DNA of 64,000 bases, taken from the NCBI GenBank assembly GCA_025765615.1, contig JAIVFJ010000196.1, positions 5,001 through 69,000 of the forward strand, written 5' to 3'. Position 1 is the first letter of the stretch, and every line of letters begins with the position of its first letter. The stretch comes from Zopfochytrium polystomum. Its lineage: Eukaryota > Chytridiomycota > Chytridiomycetes > Chytridiales > Chytridiaceae. The notes under the pieces were generated by a model. That model searched no databases. It was not told the origin of the DNA and saw only the letters and a list, made by a program, of their open reading frames with translations. A program made the position numbers and the translations under genes. Of this stretch, positions 48,618 to 60,005 are shown in pieces.

Positions 48618-50687
48618 GCATGTGTCCGTGGACCGAAAAGTCAGAGCCACATCCAACGTCGATGCAATCAGCTCGCGACCAAGATGACAACCAACGACCA
48701 CACAGATAAGAACGGCATTGCGGCAGCCATTGCCTCTGACCGACACTTCCCTTCCATGTTCGCCCTGTCTACTTTGCCGTTAGTCGACCGCAAACGTCCC
48801 TCGACTCACGTCCCAGACAGCGACTCCTCGGGCGGCGGGAGCCACCAAACACAAGTAGCAGCGCTGTATTGACACAGCGTATCTCGAGAACTGCAGAGCG
48901 CTGAAAAAGGTGCAGAACCAGTTCGACGCTAAAGAAGGGTGTGTCACAGACAGCAGACGAGGCGTGCTTGTCCGAGCGTTCTCAAGAAAGTGAGGTCAAA
49001 AAGACGAAGAACGTGAGGCCAATAAGACAAGGTGTGCTGTGCCAAGGAGAATGTAGAGAGGCGGCAGTTGCATCGAAGTCTACGCCGCTGTTGGCGCCGG
49101 TGATGAGGACGAACTTTACCGAGCATGGTGCGCTCATCCGTTTGAACGACAAAAGCCGACATGCCCGCGCCACAAGTGGTCGAAGCGCAATTCTGCTCCG
49201 TGACTTTGTCGAAGTTGCGACCAATGCATTAGGGTAGCAATGACTGCTGACGGGACGGTCAGCATGGACACCAGCGTATGCGAACGACACTCACAAGATG
49301 TCTTGGAGCTTGCGAAATGGACAACCAAGGAGGAGCGCCAGGGACCTTGACAACTTTGATGAAAAAAAATCGCTTCAAGTACGGCAGCGCATGACACTGC
49401 AAGTGAAATGGGTCATTGTCTTGATAGATTCGCAAAATACGGCAAGCTGAGATTACACCAGAGCTCCTTTACAGAAGCGGCAATAAAGTCGGAAAGTCGA
49501 AAAACAGTAGTATCGATGTTGTCGAGTCCAACTCACGAACGTTCATGCAGTCAGAGCAATCCTGAAAGAATGCGGTCACTTGAGACGCTTTCCGCAAAGC
49601 TACCCAGACGCACATGCCGGCAATCTCTCAACAGAAAAATGCGTCGCTCCAGCTGGGCTTCGGTGACTCCCACTGTGTGTAGCCTAACTCGTGCTTCTTT
49701 TTTGCGCTCCTAGCTCGGCAGGTGATTCGGCGGCAGCAGACTTAGAGGCAGCTCTCTTGATCCCGGACACAAGAAAGAAATCATGACGATCGCCATAGTA
49801 TGGGACGCTGCGCAAACTCTGGATTTTCTTCATAATCGAGTAAGTGAACAGAAGAAACGATATGTGGGGTCTCGCACCTTCTAGTCGTCTGTTGCAGTGG
49901 CAGTGAGGTGGGCGGCGAGATCAATGGCATCTGTAGCGCGACACCGAGTGCGCGACGCGTCTCGAAAGACCTTCGTGGAGCGCCTGCGTCGTGCCGGAAA
50001 AAAAGTTGCGGTCGGTCGAGTGGAGCGCAGCAACCAGCCGGGAGGCACCGTCGTCTCTTCGCCCCGTGGCCTCCGTCCTTGCGCTGAACCCGAAGAGCCT
50101 CTTGGGCACGTCTGTAAATATCAGACTCGCGGAAGCCAGCGGCTGCGGCCTGGTCGGTCTCCTCGATATCGGGCAACTACAGGGACGTCTGACGAAGTGC
50201 GTTTATCAATTTGGATGTCCTTCTCCAGTTGTGAAACCTGCCTTTCTGCACTCCAAGCCAAACGACTTGATCATCAATACCGGATTACTCTTCGCATCCA
50301 TGTCGCGGTCCCTGTGTTTGGCACACGAATTCTCCGTCCCGGCCGCCCGACAATCTGTATCGTGGTTGAACAACCAACCTCTCCCGTCCTCGTCCGCCGC
50401 GCCCACCTTGGTCGTCGGGCTCCTGTTGCAGAATCAGCACCTCACCGTAGCTGCTGTTGTTCGCTGCTGCGGGTCAGTCAGCTTCGCGACGACGAGAAGA
50501 TCAGTTAGCTGCGGCGGCGCAGAGGTCGCAGCTGTCGCCGCGGAGGCTGATGCGGCCATACGCCGACAGAGACGGTGATGTAGCGCGTGGGCAATGCACG
50601 ATAAAATCGCTGGTATCTGGGGTTGAACACGTCGGTCGGCCTGTAAGCTTCCTTCTTTTCGCCTTCGGACTAAAGAGGAACAACAAC

Positions 50688-50696
<9 letters not shown>
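48616..50696. other. Unassigned open frames, no recognised gene
   Basis: Plus-strand frames at 48684-48872 (start MTTNDHTDKNGIAAAIASD) and 48941-49237 (GVSQTADEACLSERSQESEV) have ordinary protein-like composition and might be two parts of one gene separated by one frame change. Frames at 49408-49713 and 49897-50578 overlap on both strands. The minus strand here should hold the rest of threonyl-tRNA synthetase if the gene were complete, and no such sequence was found. Confidence 0.3.

Positions 50697-50731
<35 letters not shown>
50697..50731 (+). repeat. Poly(A) tract, 35 nt
   Basis: Uninterrupted A homopolymer after a short (AAC)n. It lies 3' of the truncated threonyl-tRNA synthetase. Confidence 0.95.
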
Positions 50732-50734
<3 letters not shown>

Positions 50735-50857
50735 CGATTCTCAACCATACTCGTGTGGTATACAAATGAAATAGAAAATGGATTGATTTTTCCCACCTCG
50801 CCCGTTTACATCATCAATCGCGGTCAAAATATCCCTCGTCTCCATAAACGCGTTGAT

Positions 50858-52603
50858 TCAGCGATCCGCCTCCGGGGGCGACGTAGCGAGTTCATGCAGG
50901 ACCTTGCTCGCGGTTGACATGATTGTCAACGAGGACGATGGCGCAAAGGTCGTTCGCAACGCGCACTGGTGTCGCCTCCGCAGCGCGTCCATGATCGTGA
51001 TGTCAATCTTTGGCCCGTAGAACGCGCCGTCGCCCCACGGGTGCCCAAATTTGTCAAGCGCGCCTTGCAACAAGCTCTCTGCGTGGTCCCACGTGGCGAT
51101 TTCGCCCAGGAACTTGTCCGACCGCGTCGACAGCTTCAGCGAGAACCTGAATCCGAAGATGCCGTAGATGTGCGACAAAAAGTCCAGGCACGACTCCCTT
51201 TCGGATCTGGTCCACCGTGCAAAAGATGTGCGCGTCACCCTGCTGGAAGCGGCGGACACGCGTCAGGCCAGCAAGTGCACCAGAAGCTTCGTTGCGGTGG
51301 AGAACTCCAAAGTCGGCCATACGAAACGGCAGCGCGCAGTACGACCGGTCTCGGTGGGCGAACATGAGGCAGTGGCCCGGGCAGTTCATCGTCTTGAGGG
51401 CGAAGCGCTCTTTTTCAATCTCGAAGGAGAACAGGTTCTCCTGGTAGTTTTGCCAGTGGCCGGAAATCTCCCAAAGCTTGGTGTTGTACATGTTTGGGGA
51501 GATGACCTCCTGGAAGCCACGTTTTCGGTACTCGGACTGAATAGGTGAATACCAAGCGTTGTCAGCGAGACGACTCATCCCCAAAAGTGAAGAAAAGGGA
51601 CGCAAATGACTCAACTCGTCGAAGCTCGATGAGAGTGTTGTAATGTGAGCGCCAGCCGGAAGAAAGAACCAGGACCCTGGACTGAGTTCGTGGTTGAAGA
51701 ACAATTCCTGCTCGATACCGATCTTGCGGTGATCTCTTTTTGCTGCTTCCTCCATGAAGTGCTTGTATTCCGTCATCATTTTCTTGTCCGGGAATGAGAT
51801 ACCGTAAATGCGCTGAAGTGAGTCATTCTTGGCATCGCCCAGGAAGTAAGAGGCGGAGTTCTTGTTTTCTACGGTCAGACTTCACATTCAGTCTGCTCAA
51901 CGAGAAATACCTTCACGACAGCAAGGGCCTTGATCCTCCCTGTGTCAGGAATGTGAGGGCCGTAGCAACTATAACAACCAAGCCGTGTGAGAAAACTGTC
52001 GCGAAGGACCAGATCGGAAAAAACACAGCGGATCATACTCACAGGTCGATGAGGTCGTGGACGTGCTGTTGGGAATCTTGTCATTGATGATGTGGACCTT
52101 GTACTTGTGATGCTATGTTCAAAAGCAAAAGATTTTGAGACGGTTACAGTGTGTCAAAACAAAGGTTAGCACGTAAGTCGTCTTCTGTCGGCGGCTACCT
52201 TGAACATTTTCAGCAAGTCTTCCTTTGTCATCAACAGTCGCTGGAAAGGCTGCTTTTCCTTAATGGCCTTTCCAGCAAGGGGGGCTTCAAGTGGTGCAAA
52301 GTCTGTTTGGGTCACGGCCTGCTCCATGCTCCCCATTTCATAGTAGAATCGTTTCTCGATGGGCGGTCCGATGCAAAGGTGGCATCCGTAGTGGAGTTCG
52401 CAGGCTTCACCAAGAAGGTGCGTAGATGAGTGCCAAAACACCATTTTCCCTTTGTCTTTCTCGAAGTCGAGAATTTTGAGTTTGCAGGACTGCTCGAGCG
52501 GGCGGATAAGATCCCACAAAACGCCGTCGACCTGTCCATCAAGAAATCAGCTCAGTGTAAAAAAACTTGCCACACATCTTGTTACCTTGGCAATAACGGC
52601 ACG
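50858..52603 (-). pseudogene. TARS1: Threonyl-tRNA synthetase, frame-broken and 3'-truncated
   Basis: A short exon AVIAK (about 52603-52586) splices to VDGVLWDLIRPLEQ (52529). The editing domain follows, with the zinc/editing HSSTHLLGEA and, after an intron, IDLCYGPH. The catalytic core has [37 protein letters not shown] (zinc Cys/His), motif 2 [20 protein letters not shown], and [12 protein letters not shown] with [12 protein letters not shown]. The class II enzyme charges tRNA-Thr. Frame breaks of one base are needed near 52065, 51640, 51200 and elsewhere. After RHQCA (about 50975) similarity stops: motif 3 (GSxxR, ATP-binding Arg) and the anticodon-binding domain are absent. What remains is a short unrelated tail to a stop at 50858. 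It is either a pseudogene or a mis-assembled gene. It may not be the only copy in the genome, since the enzyme is essential. Confidence 0.88.
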
Positions 52604-52609
52604 CTAAAG

Positions 52610-53261
52610 CGAGCGGAAGATAAGTCGTCAATACCATTCATGAGATGCGGAATTGCGAGGGACGTGTCCTTGATGTCCTCCTCGTGCTTGATAAATCCAA
52701 ACATGCAAAATCACTTTTCGCTCAGTCGCCGCATTACCCGCTTCGCAGAGTGGTATTAAATCCTTTCAGTACTTGTATGCTTTCAACAACTTTCAACGAT
52801 TCATCCTACGGTGAAATCGACAAGCGTCGGTTAAGTGGGAGCAAGGAAAAATATTTGGCGCCACTTGCGCTTAAATACCTGTGTGGGCTCAACGTGCTTC
52901 GTCCCCTAGTCGCCTCCCTCCTCAAACGCCTGCTACGCGGCCCTCAATAAGCCCGCGTCGACGACCTTTACGTCCTCTGTGTCGGCCAAGGCGCGAGTTT
53001 TTGGCCGACAACACTTTGGTTTCCTTGACTTTCGCAAAGGCAAATATGCGGACACGGAACGCAGACTAGTCGCCGCCGCCCTCGGTGCTGATGAGGACGA
53101 GGTAGTTGCGGATGAGGGTTAGGGGTTGCTGCGAGAGCAGAGGGATCGGAGGAGGGCTTCGTTCCTTGAAAGACGCGCCGGCGGTGGCGGTCGCGAAAAC
53201 CCTGCGGGGAAGAGCGCAGTAAGATTGTTTTGTAACAGAGGGACAGCAAAAAGAGCGGCTT
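52610..53261. other. Upstream flank of threonyl-tRNA synthetase
   Basis: Minus-strand KHEEDIKDTSLAIPHLMNGI (about 52700-52640) could be an upstream synthetase exon in a different frame, but I cannot align it to the family's TGS region. The rest contains no recognised peptide. Confidence 0.3.
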
Positions 53262-55110
53262 TTAAGAACAAGGAAGAAACGTACGCAAGCGCTTCAGTCT
53301 GTTTGGGTGGTCCCTCTTCGTTGAGCCCCGGCTGCTGAAAGAAAGTGTAAGCCGCCGATTAAAGTGCGGCAAATTCGTGCGGCGGCACACCCACCAAATG
53401 GAGCCTTGCGAACGCCCAACGACGGGACCTGCCGCAGGTCCCGGCATCTGGGCAGCGTTTTTCGGTCTCCCGGCAGCGTCCGCCGGGGCGGCAGCTGCAC
53501 CCGCAACCCGTGACTTTTTCCTCCGTCGCCGCCACCGGACGACCGCCACGCCTGCCGCCACGAAGATCACGGCCACGACGGCGGCGGCGCCGACCGCGAT
53601 GGCCTGGACGACGGCGTCGGGGAGGCGGCCGGCGCTGGTGAGGTTGCCTTCGTCGAGGTGCAGACCTGGCGCGTTGAACAGCTTTGGTTAAACAAACTGA
53701 CACAGAAAGAATGAACAACAGAAGGCTTCTCAACTGTATGCGTATGGCCCCACAGAAGAAAACAGCGCCGGCCTCGCCGCGACGAACGCCCACGCGCGTT
53801 CGCTTCAAAGTACTTGACCACGCCTCCAACTCTCGCCTCGTCCGCGTACGGCAGCAACGCAACCACGACGCCGCCCGCCCCCGCCGGGGACCCAGTGCAT
53901 CAGCACCTTCATCAAGCGTCAGGGCAGCCGCGTCCCAGGATCCGCTTCCCTTGGGCGGATCCGGCGGCGTGACGTTAACCCAGCGCCACGTGCCGGGGGT
54001 GAAGGCGTCGATGCGCCACAGCGCCGGGGGGTTTGCGGCTCGGCCGGCGAACGCGCCGCCAAAGGCGTACGCGGCGGCGGTGAAGCCGATGCGGACGGGC
54101 TGCGCGGCGTGGTCGGACGCGGGGCCGTAAATGGCGGCGAGGGTTTGGTTGTCGATGTTGGCGGGGAGGGGGCCGGAGGACACCGAGACCGAGTACGGCG
54201 AGTCCGGGGATGCGCGGAATGCGGCGACGGCGGGGTCTTCGAGGTAACTGCCGGCGAAAGGGACGAAGAGGGTGTCGTAGTCGACGTGGTCGAGGACCAA
54301 GGAGTTTGCCGATGAGCGTGCCTGGATGCCGCCGAAGATGAGGGAGACGGCCGTAAAGTTGGATGTTGCGAAAGTGGCGACACGAGCCATGCTGCGGCGG
54401 AGGGCGTTGTACCGGGTGTGGTTGGAATTCCCGACCCACGTCGGGTTCACAAAGCTCACCTTGCCCGTGTCGGGGCTGAGCGAGACGATGGCGGTGTCGT
54501 TAATCAGCGCGAACGGTGCCGTCTGGCCGCCGTGAAAGAGGATCTGTCGGTTATCTGGCTGCGCCCAGGCAACATGGTTATACCTGCGGGTAAACGCTTG
54601 AGCGTTCTCCAGATCAGGTTGCTTAGCGGGGTCGAGTGTGTCCGACGTCCAAATGCCTGTGGCAATGTTGAGTCGAAAGATCTCGTCGTAGAACGATGGT
54701 GGGTTGCCCGGGGTCAACGACGTCGGGATATCGGCGATCCCGCCAATGATGCTGTTTTCAGGTGTTCGTCGATTATTTGCAAGCACCCAAACGCAAAAGA
54801 CATTACACTCACTACATGAATCCGCCGACCCTCGTCGCCGAGTGTCCGCACAACCCGACGGGCATCGCAGGTCCTGCCTGAACCGCCACAGGTCGCCTGC
54901 GGGCGGATACTGGATGACGGTGTTGTCGCAGCGGGTGCTGTTTGGGCCGGAGCCGCCGCCCAGCGAGTTGTCGTTCGTGCGGTAGTACTCGAGGCGGCCG
55001 CCAAAGATGAGGACGGTGGAGTCGGCGAGGGTGACGGAGGCGGCGTGGAGGGGGAGGGTGGGCGGCGGGGACGGTGGCGGAAGCGTGTTGCAGGCCGATG
55101 TGGGGATGAG
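53262..55110 (-). CDS. Kelch-repeat single-pass membrane protein
   Basis: The first recognisable Kelch blade is LHAASVTLADSTVLIFGGRL (about 55060-55000), continuing to NTVIQYPPAGDLWRFRQDL. A frame shift leads to GHSATRVGGFM just before a GTGAGT donor (about 54815). The main exon (from about 54760) has FYDEIFRLNIATGIW, YNHVAWAQPDNRQILFHGGQ, VSLIFGGIQ, YAFGGAF and ALWRIDAFTPGTWRWV, i.e. repeated GG-[few]-W blade ends. Near 53860 a one-base shift follows, then a short intron, then a hydrophobic helix VVAVIFVAAGVAVVRW ending in RRRRKK (about 53620-53515). That indicates a Kelch ectodomain, one transmembrane segment and a basic, Ala/Pro-rich cytoplasmic tail. Several N-x-S/T sequons fit a secreted face. 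The N-terminus, presumably a signal peptide, was not located; a T-rich intron lies at about 55190-55110. Ligand and function are unknown. Confidence 0.6.
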
Positions 55111-55737
55111 CGATAATAATAAAAATAAAATAAAAAAGAAGACGACGAAGATGGTGAAGATAAGAAGAAAAACAAAACAAAAAACAAAAAAAAAAAAAAA
55201 AAAAAAAAGGCAACGATCGACTGTCCGGGACGCGAAGAGCGTCCGAGAACAAAACCGTCCGACAAACGAACAAATCGAGGAGCACCAAGACGCAAATTAC
55301 ACGCTTCGTGTCGACGACGGTGGGGGCACAAACGGCGACGAGAGCGACGAGATCCGTGAGGGAATGAATGGTGCATAGGTCGTCGGTCCAAGCGACCTTG
55401 GTCGTTGAGCAGCCACGGTCTGAACGACCAGCTCGATGACAGGCGGCCGAGGAGGCTGGTGCGGAGATTTTTTCGACGAAGTGACCGGAGACGGTGTCGA
55501 TGAAGTGTGGTTTCCTGCTGCAGACTCGGACGCCCACGCCTGCATAAGTTCGAAAAACTCAAAACTCCATCCAGATGGGGCAGGCCGAGCATGTCGCGCG
55601 ACGAGGATGCGAAAGTCACGGTGGTACTGCTGCCGTGGATCGGACGGAGTCGGTGCGGACGTGGCCGACTCGGAAGCCTGGCCGGGGTAGTTTGCGCGGC
55701 GGTGCGCAGTACAAGCGCGTCGAGGCCGCGTACGGGC

Positions 55738-55782
<45 letters not shown>

Positions 55783-56060
55783 GATCAAAGGAGATCAATG
55801 GAGATCTAAAGCAGTTGAACTCAATCGGTGTGGGTAGCTGGGACGTGCGCCAGGAATAGGAACAGGGAGAGAGAGGTGGGAAGGAGGAGGAGTTTCCTTT
55901 TCGTTTCTTTTTTTTTTTTTCTTTTTTTCCTTTTTTTTTCTTTTTCTTTGTTTTGTTTGTTTGTTTGTGTTCTTCAGAAAAACCTTGGACATGTGCCTGA
56001 ACCCATATAACTAAACCAACGAACCAACACTGTTGGTGTCTTCTTTATTTCGTTTTTTTC
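55111..56060. other. Simple-sequence-rich spacer between the Kelch gene and the copia element
   Basis: Contains A-runs at about 55185-55208, minus-strand frames that could be upstream Kelch exons (for example VARHARPAPSGWSFEFFELM near 55600), the (GA)n tract at 55741-55779 and a T-rich block at 55905-55960. No 5' LTR of the downstream copia element could be found here. Confidence 0.35.
55741..55779 (+). repeat. (GA)n microsatellite
   Basis: About 19 GA units. Confidence 0.95.
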
Positions 56061-56439
56061 TTTTACAGGTACGCAATTCGTTGCAAAGTGCAAAACTAGT
56101 AACTGAGTGTTGCATATCGAACAACAGATCAAGAATTAGCAAAAAAATCATTGATGATTTCGAACGTATAAAAATGGAACCTGCAGAATCATCCAAGTCA
56201 TTTGCGCCTCATTACAGCTTTCCACAAAGTAGAAAGTTTTGCAGAAAGTTCATCAGTGGAAATCCGCAGTCGCATCACACCATTTTGCAAAGTTGTGCGA
56301 GTCTTCGTATCTGCCCTGAACAACACGCTAATCGATATGGGCGTTGCCTATACGTTCATGTTTGCAGGGAATCCTATCACTTCTGTTTCATCATTGACTA
56401 AACTAATCAATCACCTTATTTAAATCTACTGCCAGCCAA

Positions 56440-57117
56440 ATTACATATGATGAGAGGCGGGATCGACTTGCAGCACAACAGGAGCAGGACCTGACCACAG
56501 CCGTTCCAGAAGTCACTACACCAACAGCAAATGTAATTATTCGGCCAAAAGTACACTATAGTCAACTCTGCGGTCGTGGCAGTTGTCATAAACCTCAGCA
56601 GTACCAGCCGTATCCTAATATCCGCCCAACAACCTTGCAGTACCAAAACCCTCAGTCCCAACAGTACACACCGCGCCCATATGGTGGTTTTGGCCGAGGC
56701 CGAGGAACATGGCGAGGACTAAGTTTCACGTGGAACAGCAACTGGTGGTACCGAATGGGACGCAGCTCTGGGGGGAGTTGGTACCCTGCACAGCAACAGT
56801 CTTTTGGAGTCCAATGTCATGCATGTGGAGGCTATGGTCATGTTGCTCGACAGTGTGCCAACACATTTCTTCAGCAATTGCAGCAACAGCAACAGCATCG
56901 ACCACCAGCAAATCCAAATGCGCTCTTACTCCAGCAACCAAACCCTCCACAACAGCAGATACCTGAAAACCAAGCACTTCTGCTACAGAACGGTGATTGG
57001 GATGACCAGCAAAGTGAGCAGTATGCTGCAGAACAGCAATTGTGGATGGAAACGCAACTCAATTCAGAGACTGAACAAGGTGAAAGTCAACAGGATTTTT
57101 GGATGACCCGGGAGTAA
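56440..57117 (+). CDS. gag: copia Gag-like nucleocapsid region
   Basis: Upstream exon-like coding (56085 to about 56400) carries ISKKIIDDFERIKMEPAESS in other frames and is probably the capsid part. From about 56440 the frame reads RRDRLAAQQEQDLTTAVPEV, then a Gln/Pro/Tyr/Gly-rich region. It continues to CHACGGYGHVARQC (about 56815), a C-x2-C-x4-H-x4-C zinc knuckle that binds the RNA genome in retroelements, followed by a poly-Gln-rich tail and a TAA stop at 57115. It overlaps the protease/integrase frame by about 19 nt in the -1 direction. That could reflect programmed frameshifting or an indel. Confidence 0.75.
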   Translation: MTYDERRDRLAAQQEQDLTTAVPEVTTPTANVIIRPKVHYSQLCGRGSCHKPQQYQPYPNIRPTTLQYQNPQSQQYTPRPYGGFGRGRGTWRGLSFTWNSNWWYRMGRSSGGSWYPAQQQSFGVQCHACGGYGHVARQCANTFLQQLQQQQQHRPPANPNALLLQQPNPPQQQIPENQALLLQNGDWDDQQSEQYAAEQQLWMETQLNSETEQGESQQDFWMTRE

Positions 57118-57615
57118 TCCAGGCATTTGCAGTTAACGTCCCTTCCCTTCCAATTTCTTTTCCTGTACTCATCGACAACAGTTGCAATGTCACAACGCTT
57201 CGAGATTTCTCTCTCTTCATTCCCTATAGTTATACTCAGCAGAAATCTAGCATGCGTATCGCCAAAGAAGGACCTATTCTTACTTGTGAAGGATTCAGCA
57301 CAGCTCTCAAACCACTCGCCAACAACATCACACTTATAATTGAAGGTGCCCAATATGCTCCAGAATGTCCTGTCAACTTGGTCGCTGATCGGGACCTACA
57401 ACTATGTGGCTTCTTCCATCTTGCACGAGACCTTCAACCTGGTACTATTTATCGTAGCAGTCCTGAGGAAGGAGATCCAGCCGTCCTTCAAATGATTCTT
57501 AGACATGGTCTCCAATGGTTCCCAACAGCAGCAAACCCCAACTTCAACTACAGCAAACAATTTATTGCACACTGCGCCAGTAAATTTTACAACCTCTTCA
57601 GCTCTGCAGAACCAG

Positions 57616-60005
57616 TTGACACACTCAGTATACGCACAGCCTTTCTCAACAGCAAAGCTCCAAACACTCAGCGCATGCATGAACGCCTCGGCCATATCCC
57701 TTATGCAAGACTACGAGCAATGAAGGAGCGCCGTACATGTGCTGACTTTCCTGACATTAAGCTGGACTTGCTTGAAGAACCGTGTAAGGCCTGCATTATT
57801 GCCAAACAGACTCGTGCTGCTATTCCACATACAGATCCTCCAGATAAACTACCAGGCGAACATTTAGCCTTTGATCTAGTGGAAGTCAAACCAAAGTTTC
57901 GAGGACAATATGGCTTTGCTCTCATTGCCATTGACTATGCAAGTAATTATCTCTGGTCGACAAACCTTCGGAGAAAGTCAGAAGCACTACCAGAGGCCAT
58001 TAAGATCATCCAACAATTGGAGACAGTTAGGGATGTTCGTGTAAAGGGCGTCCGCTTTGATGGTGGGGAACTGAATTCAACACACTTGCTTTTAACCGTT
58101 TCTGTGCATCACGTGGCATCCGCGTTGAAGTCAGTCCACCTCATACACCTGAGCTGAATGGGAAAGCAGAGCGAGAAGTTCGAACAGTCATGGATGTCAC
58201 ACGATCCCTTCTAAGACATGCTGGTTCACCAGGGTCATGGTGGGGATACGCGATTCGACATGCAGTAGATATCATCAATACACTTCCTGTCCTCAGCCGT
58301 GGATTACTATCTCCAGTTGAAACGCTTCTTGGATTCCCTCCATGCATCAGTCAATTCAGAGTTTTTGGCTCAGGATGTTTATATCACATCACAGCAAAGG
58401 AACGTGGACAAACGCATCAGTTCAAAAGGCTTGCAGAACGCACTCGACCAGCAATTTACATTGGAAACATTGGTCGTTCCATTGCTCGTTTGATTGACAT
58501 CAGCACGGGTAGAGTAATCACTCATCGATTGGATGACCCTGTGGTTGCAGAAGACAGTTTCCCTCACCTCAGCACCTCAGCAGCAGAGGATATTGCTCAG
58601 GACCTCGTTCATCAGTTAACACCACTCCTCAGCAAAGATGAACTTACATCAACTGAACAAAACATCACCAACCTCCTTCGTGAAGCCAATGTTCGCGTGG
58701 ATCAATTCCCAGAACCAGCACCCGCAGCAGCAGCTGAACGACAATCTTCCACAGAACTAGCACCAATTGAACATGAAACATGAAGTGGTCCATGTACGGC
58801 AGAGAAAGTGAATCGGATAACGATGTACAGCACAAAGTGTTGGAGGTGGCGGCACGACAGGTTGGACTCTGTGTTACCGCAATTAACGCCATCTCCAGTG
58901 GGCCTTACCTACGAGCACTAAAGCTGGGGGACCAATCGGATGAGTGGGGGCAGCAACCGGCTCTGTGACTGCAGGCGCACTCTCGGCTGGGAGTGACGTG
59001 GGTGGCGCAACTGAAGGCCCTGGGCCATACCGACCCTGCGGGAGCTAGTGTGGCGTGGACCCAAGTCAGAAGGGATGGATGCCTGTTTGGGGAGCCCATT
59101 CCGTAAGGAACACCACCAGGGGAGATAGGTCCCTTGGCGCCTGACGTTAAGCATGGGGGAAAGTGTGGAAGGCGGGCTGTGGAGAGAGGAAGAGAGGGCT
59201 CTCTGGCACGGGGTGTCCCAAGCCGCATCGTGCAGAAGGCTCACCTGCCAATGATTTTTCTATTTCCCTTTTCTGCATCCAAATACTCGCAAACTCCTCT
59301 TTACCAACACCACCAAAGCATACTCCTGAAGACAAAACAACATTGCTGAAACACCAACTGGAGACCTACCACCTCAAGCACCACCACCAGAACCACCACC
59401 ACCAGAGCCTCCACCTACACATGTGCGCAAATCACCATGCAGTCCTACAAGCAGCCCATCTCCAAAACATACTCGATCTGGACATCTATATTTAACCAGT
59501 GTCAAATGTCCAGACCCGGTAACACGCACTGAGGCCATGAGTGGAAAGTGGTCCAAAGAGTGGATAGCAGCAGAGCAGACAGAGATTGACGCTCTCAGAA
59601 TGCTTGCAGCTTTTGAAGTCGTTGATCGACCCATGAATGTCAATGTCGTGCAGAACAAATGGGTTTGCAAGGTCAAGCTTCGACCAGACGGCAGCATTGA
59701 GCGCTTTCGCGCACGACTAGTGGCGAAGGGCTTTACACAGCGTCGTGGCGTTGATTTCTGGAACACTCACTCTCCTGTTGTTCGCATCAATAGTCTACGA
59801 TGGCTCCTTTCTATGACAGCCTCAAACGGTTGGGACACAGCTATGGTCGATATTAGCAATGCCTACCTCAACAGCAAACTTGATGTCCCCATCTACATGG
59901 AGCAACCAGTTGGCTACCATTCCGGATGGCAAGGTCTGGCTTTTGCACAAAGCTGTCAACGGTATCAAGCAAGCAGGGCGTTGTTGGAATCAGGAACTCA
60001 TTGGT
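57616..60005 (+). repeat. Left arm of a large inverted repeat
   Basis: Every position x in this arm pairs with 121616 minus x in the right arm (61611-64000). All translated frames checked (for example 58190-58783 with 62833-63426, and 59423-59990) are identical, including stops and frame shifts. The offset is constant, so there are no indels. Homology ends at 60005/61611, where one copy reads GGTTGTCTCAAAT and the other GGTCGTCTCAGTCAGT. The right arm continues past the window end. Confidence 0.93.
58784..59265 (+). other. About 480-bp non-coding-looking insert between integrase and RT
   Basis: Follows the last integrase codons (EHET then TGA) and ends before the Pro/His-rich linker leading to RT. 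It is more GC-rich than the surrounding pol sequence, has stops in all frames and has no counterpart in standard copia elements. It contains a purine-rich block (59160-59205). It may be an inserted SINE-like or non-autonomous element; no promoter boxes, tail or target-site duplication are evident. The identical segment recurs inverted at 62351-62832. Confidence 0.45.
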
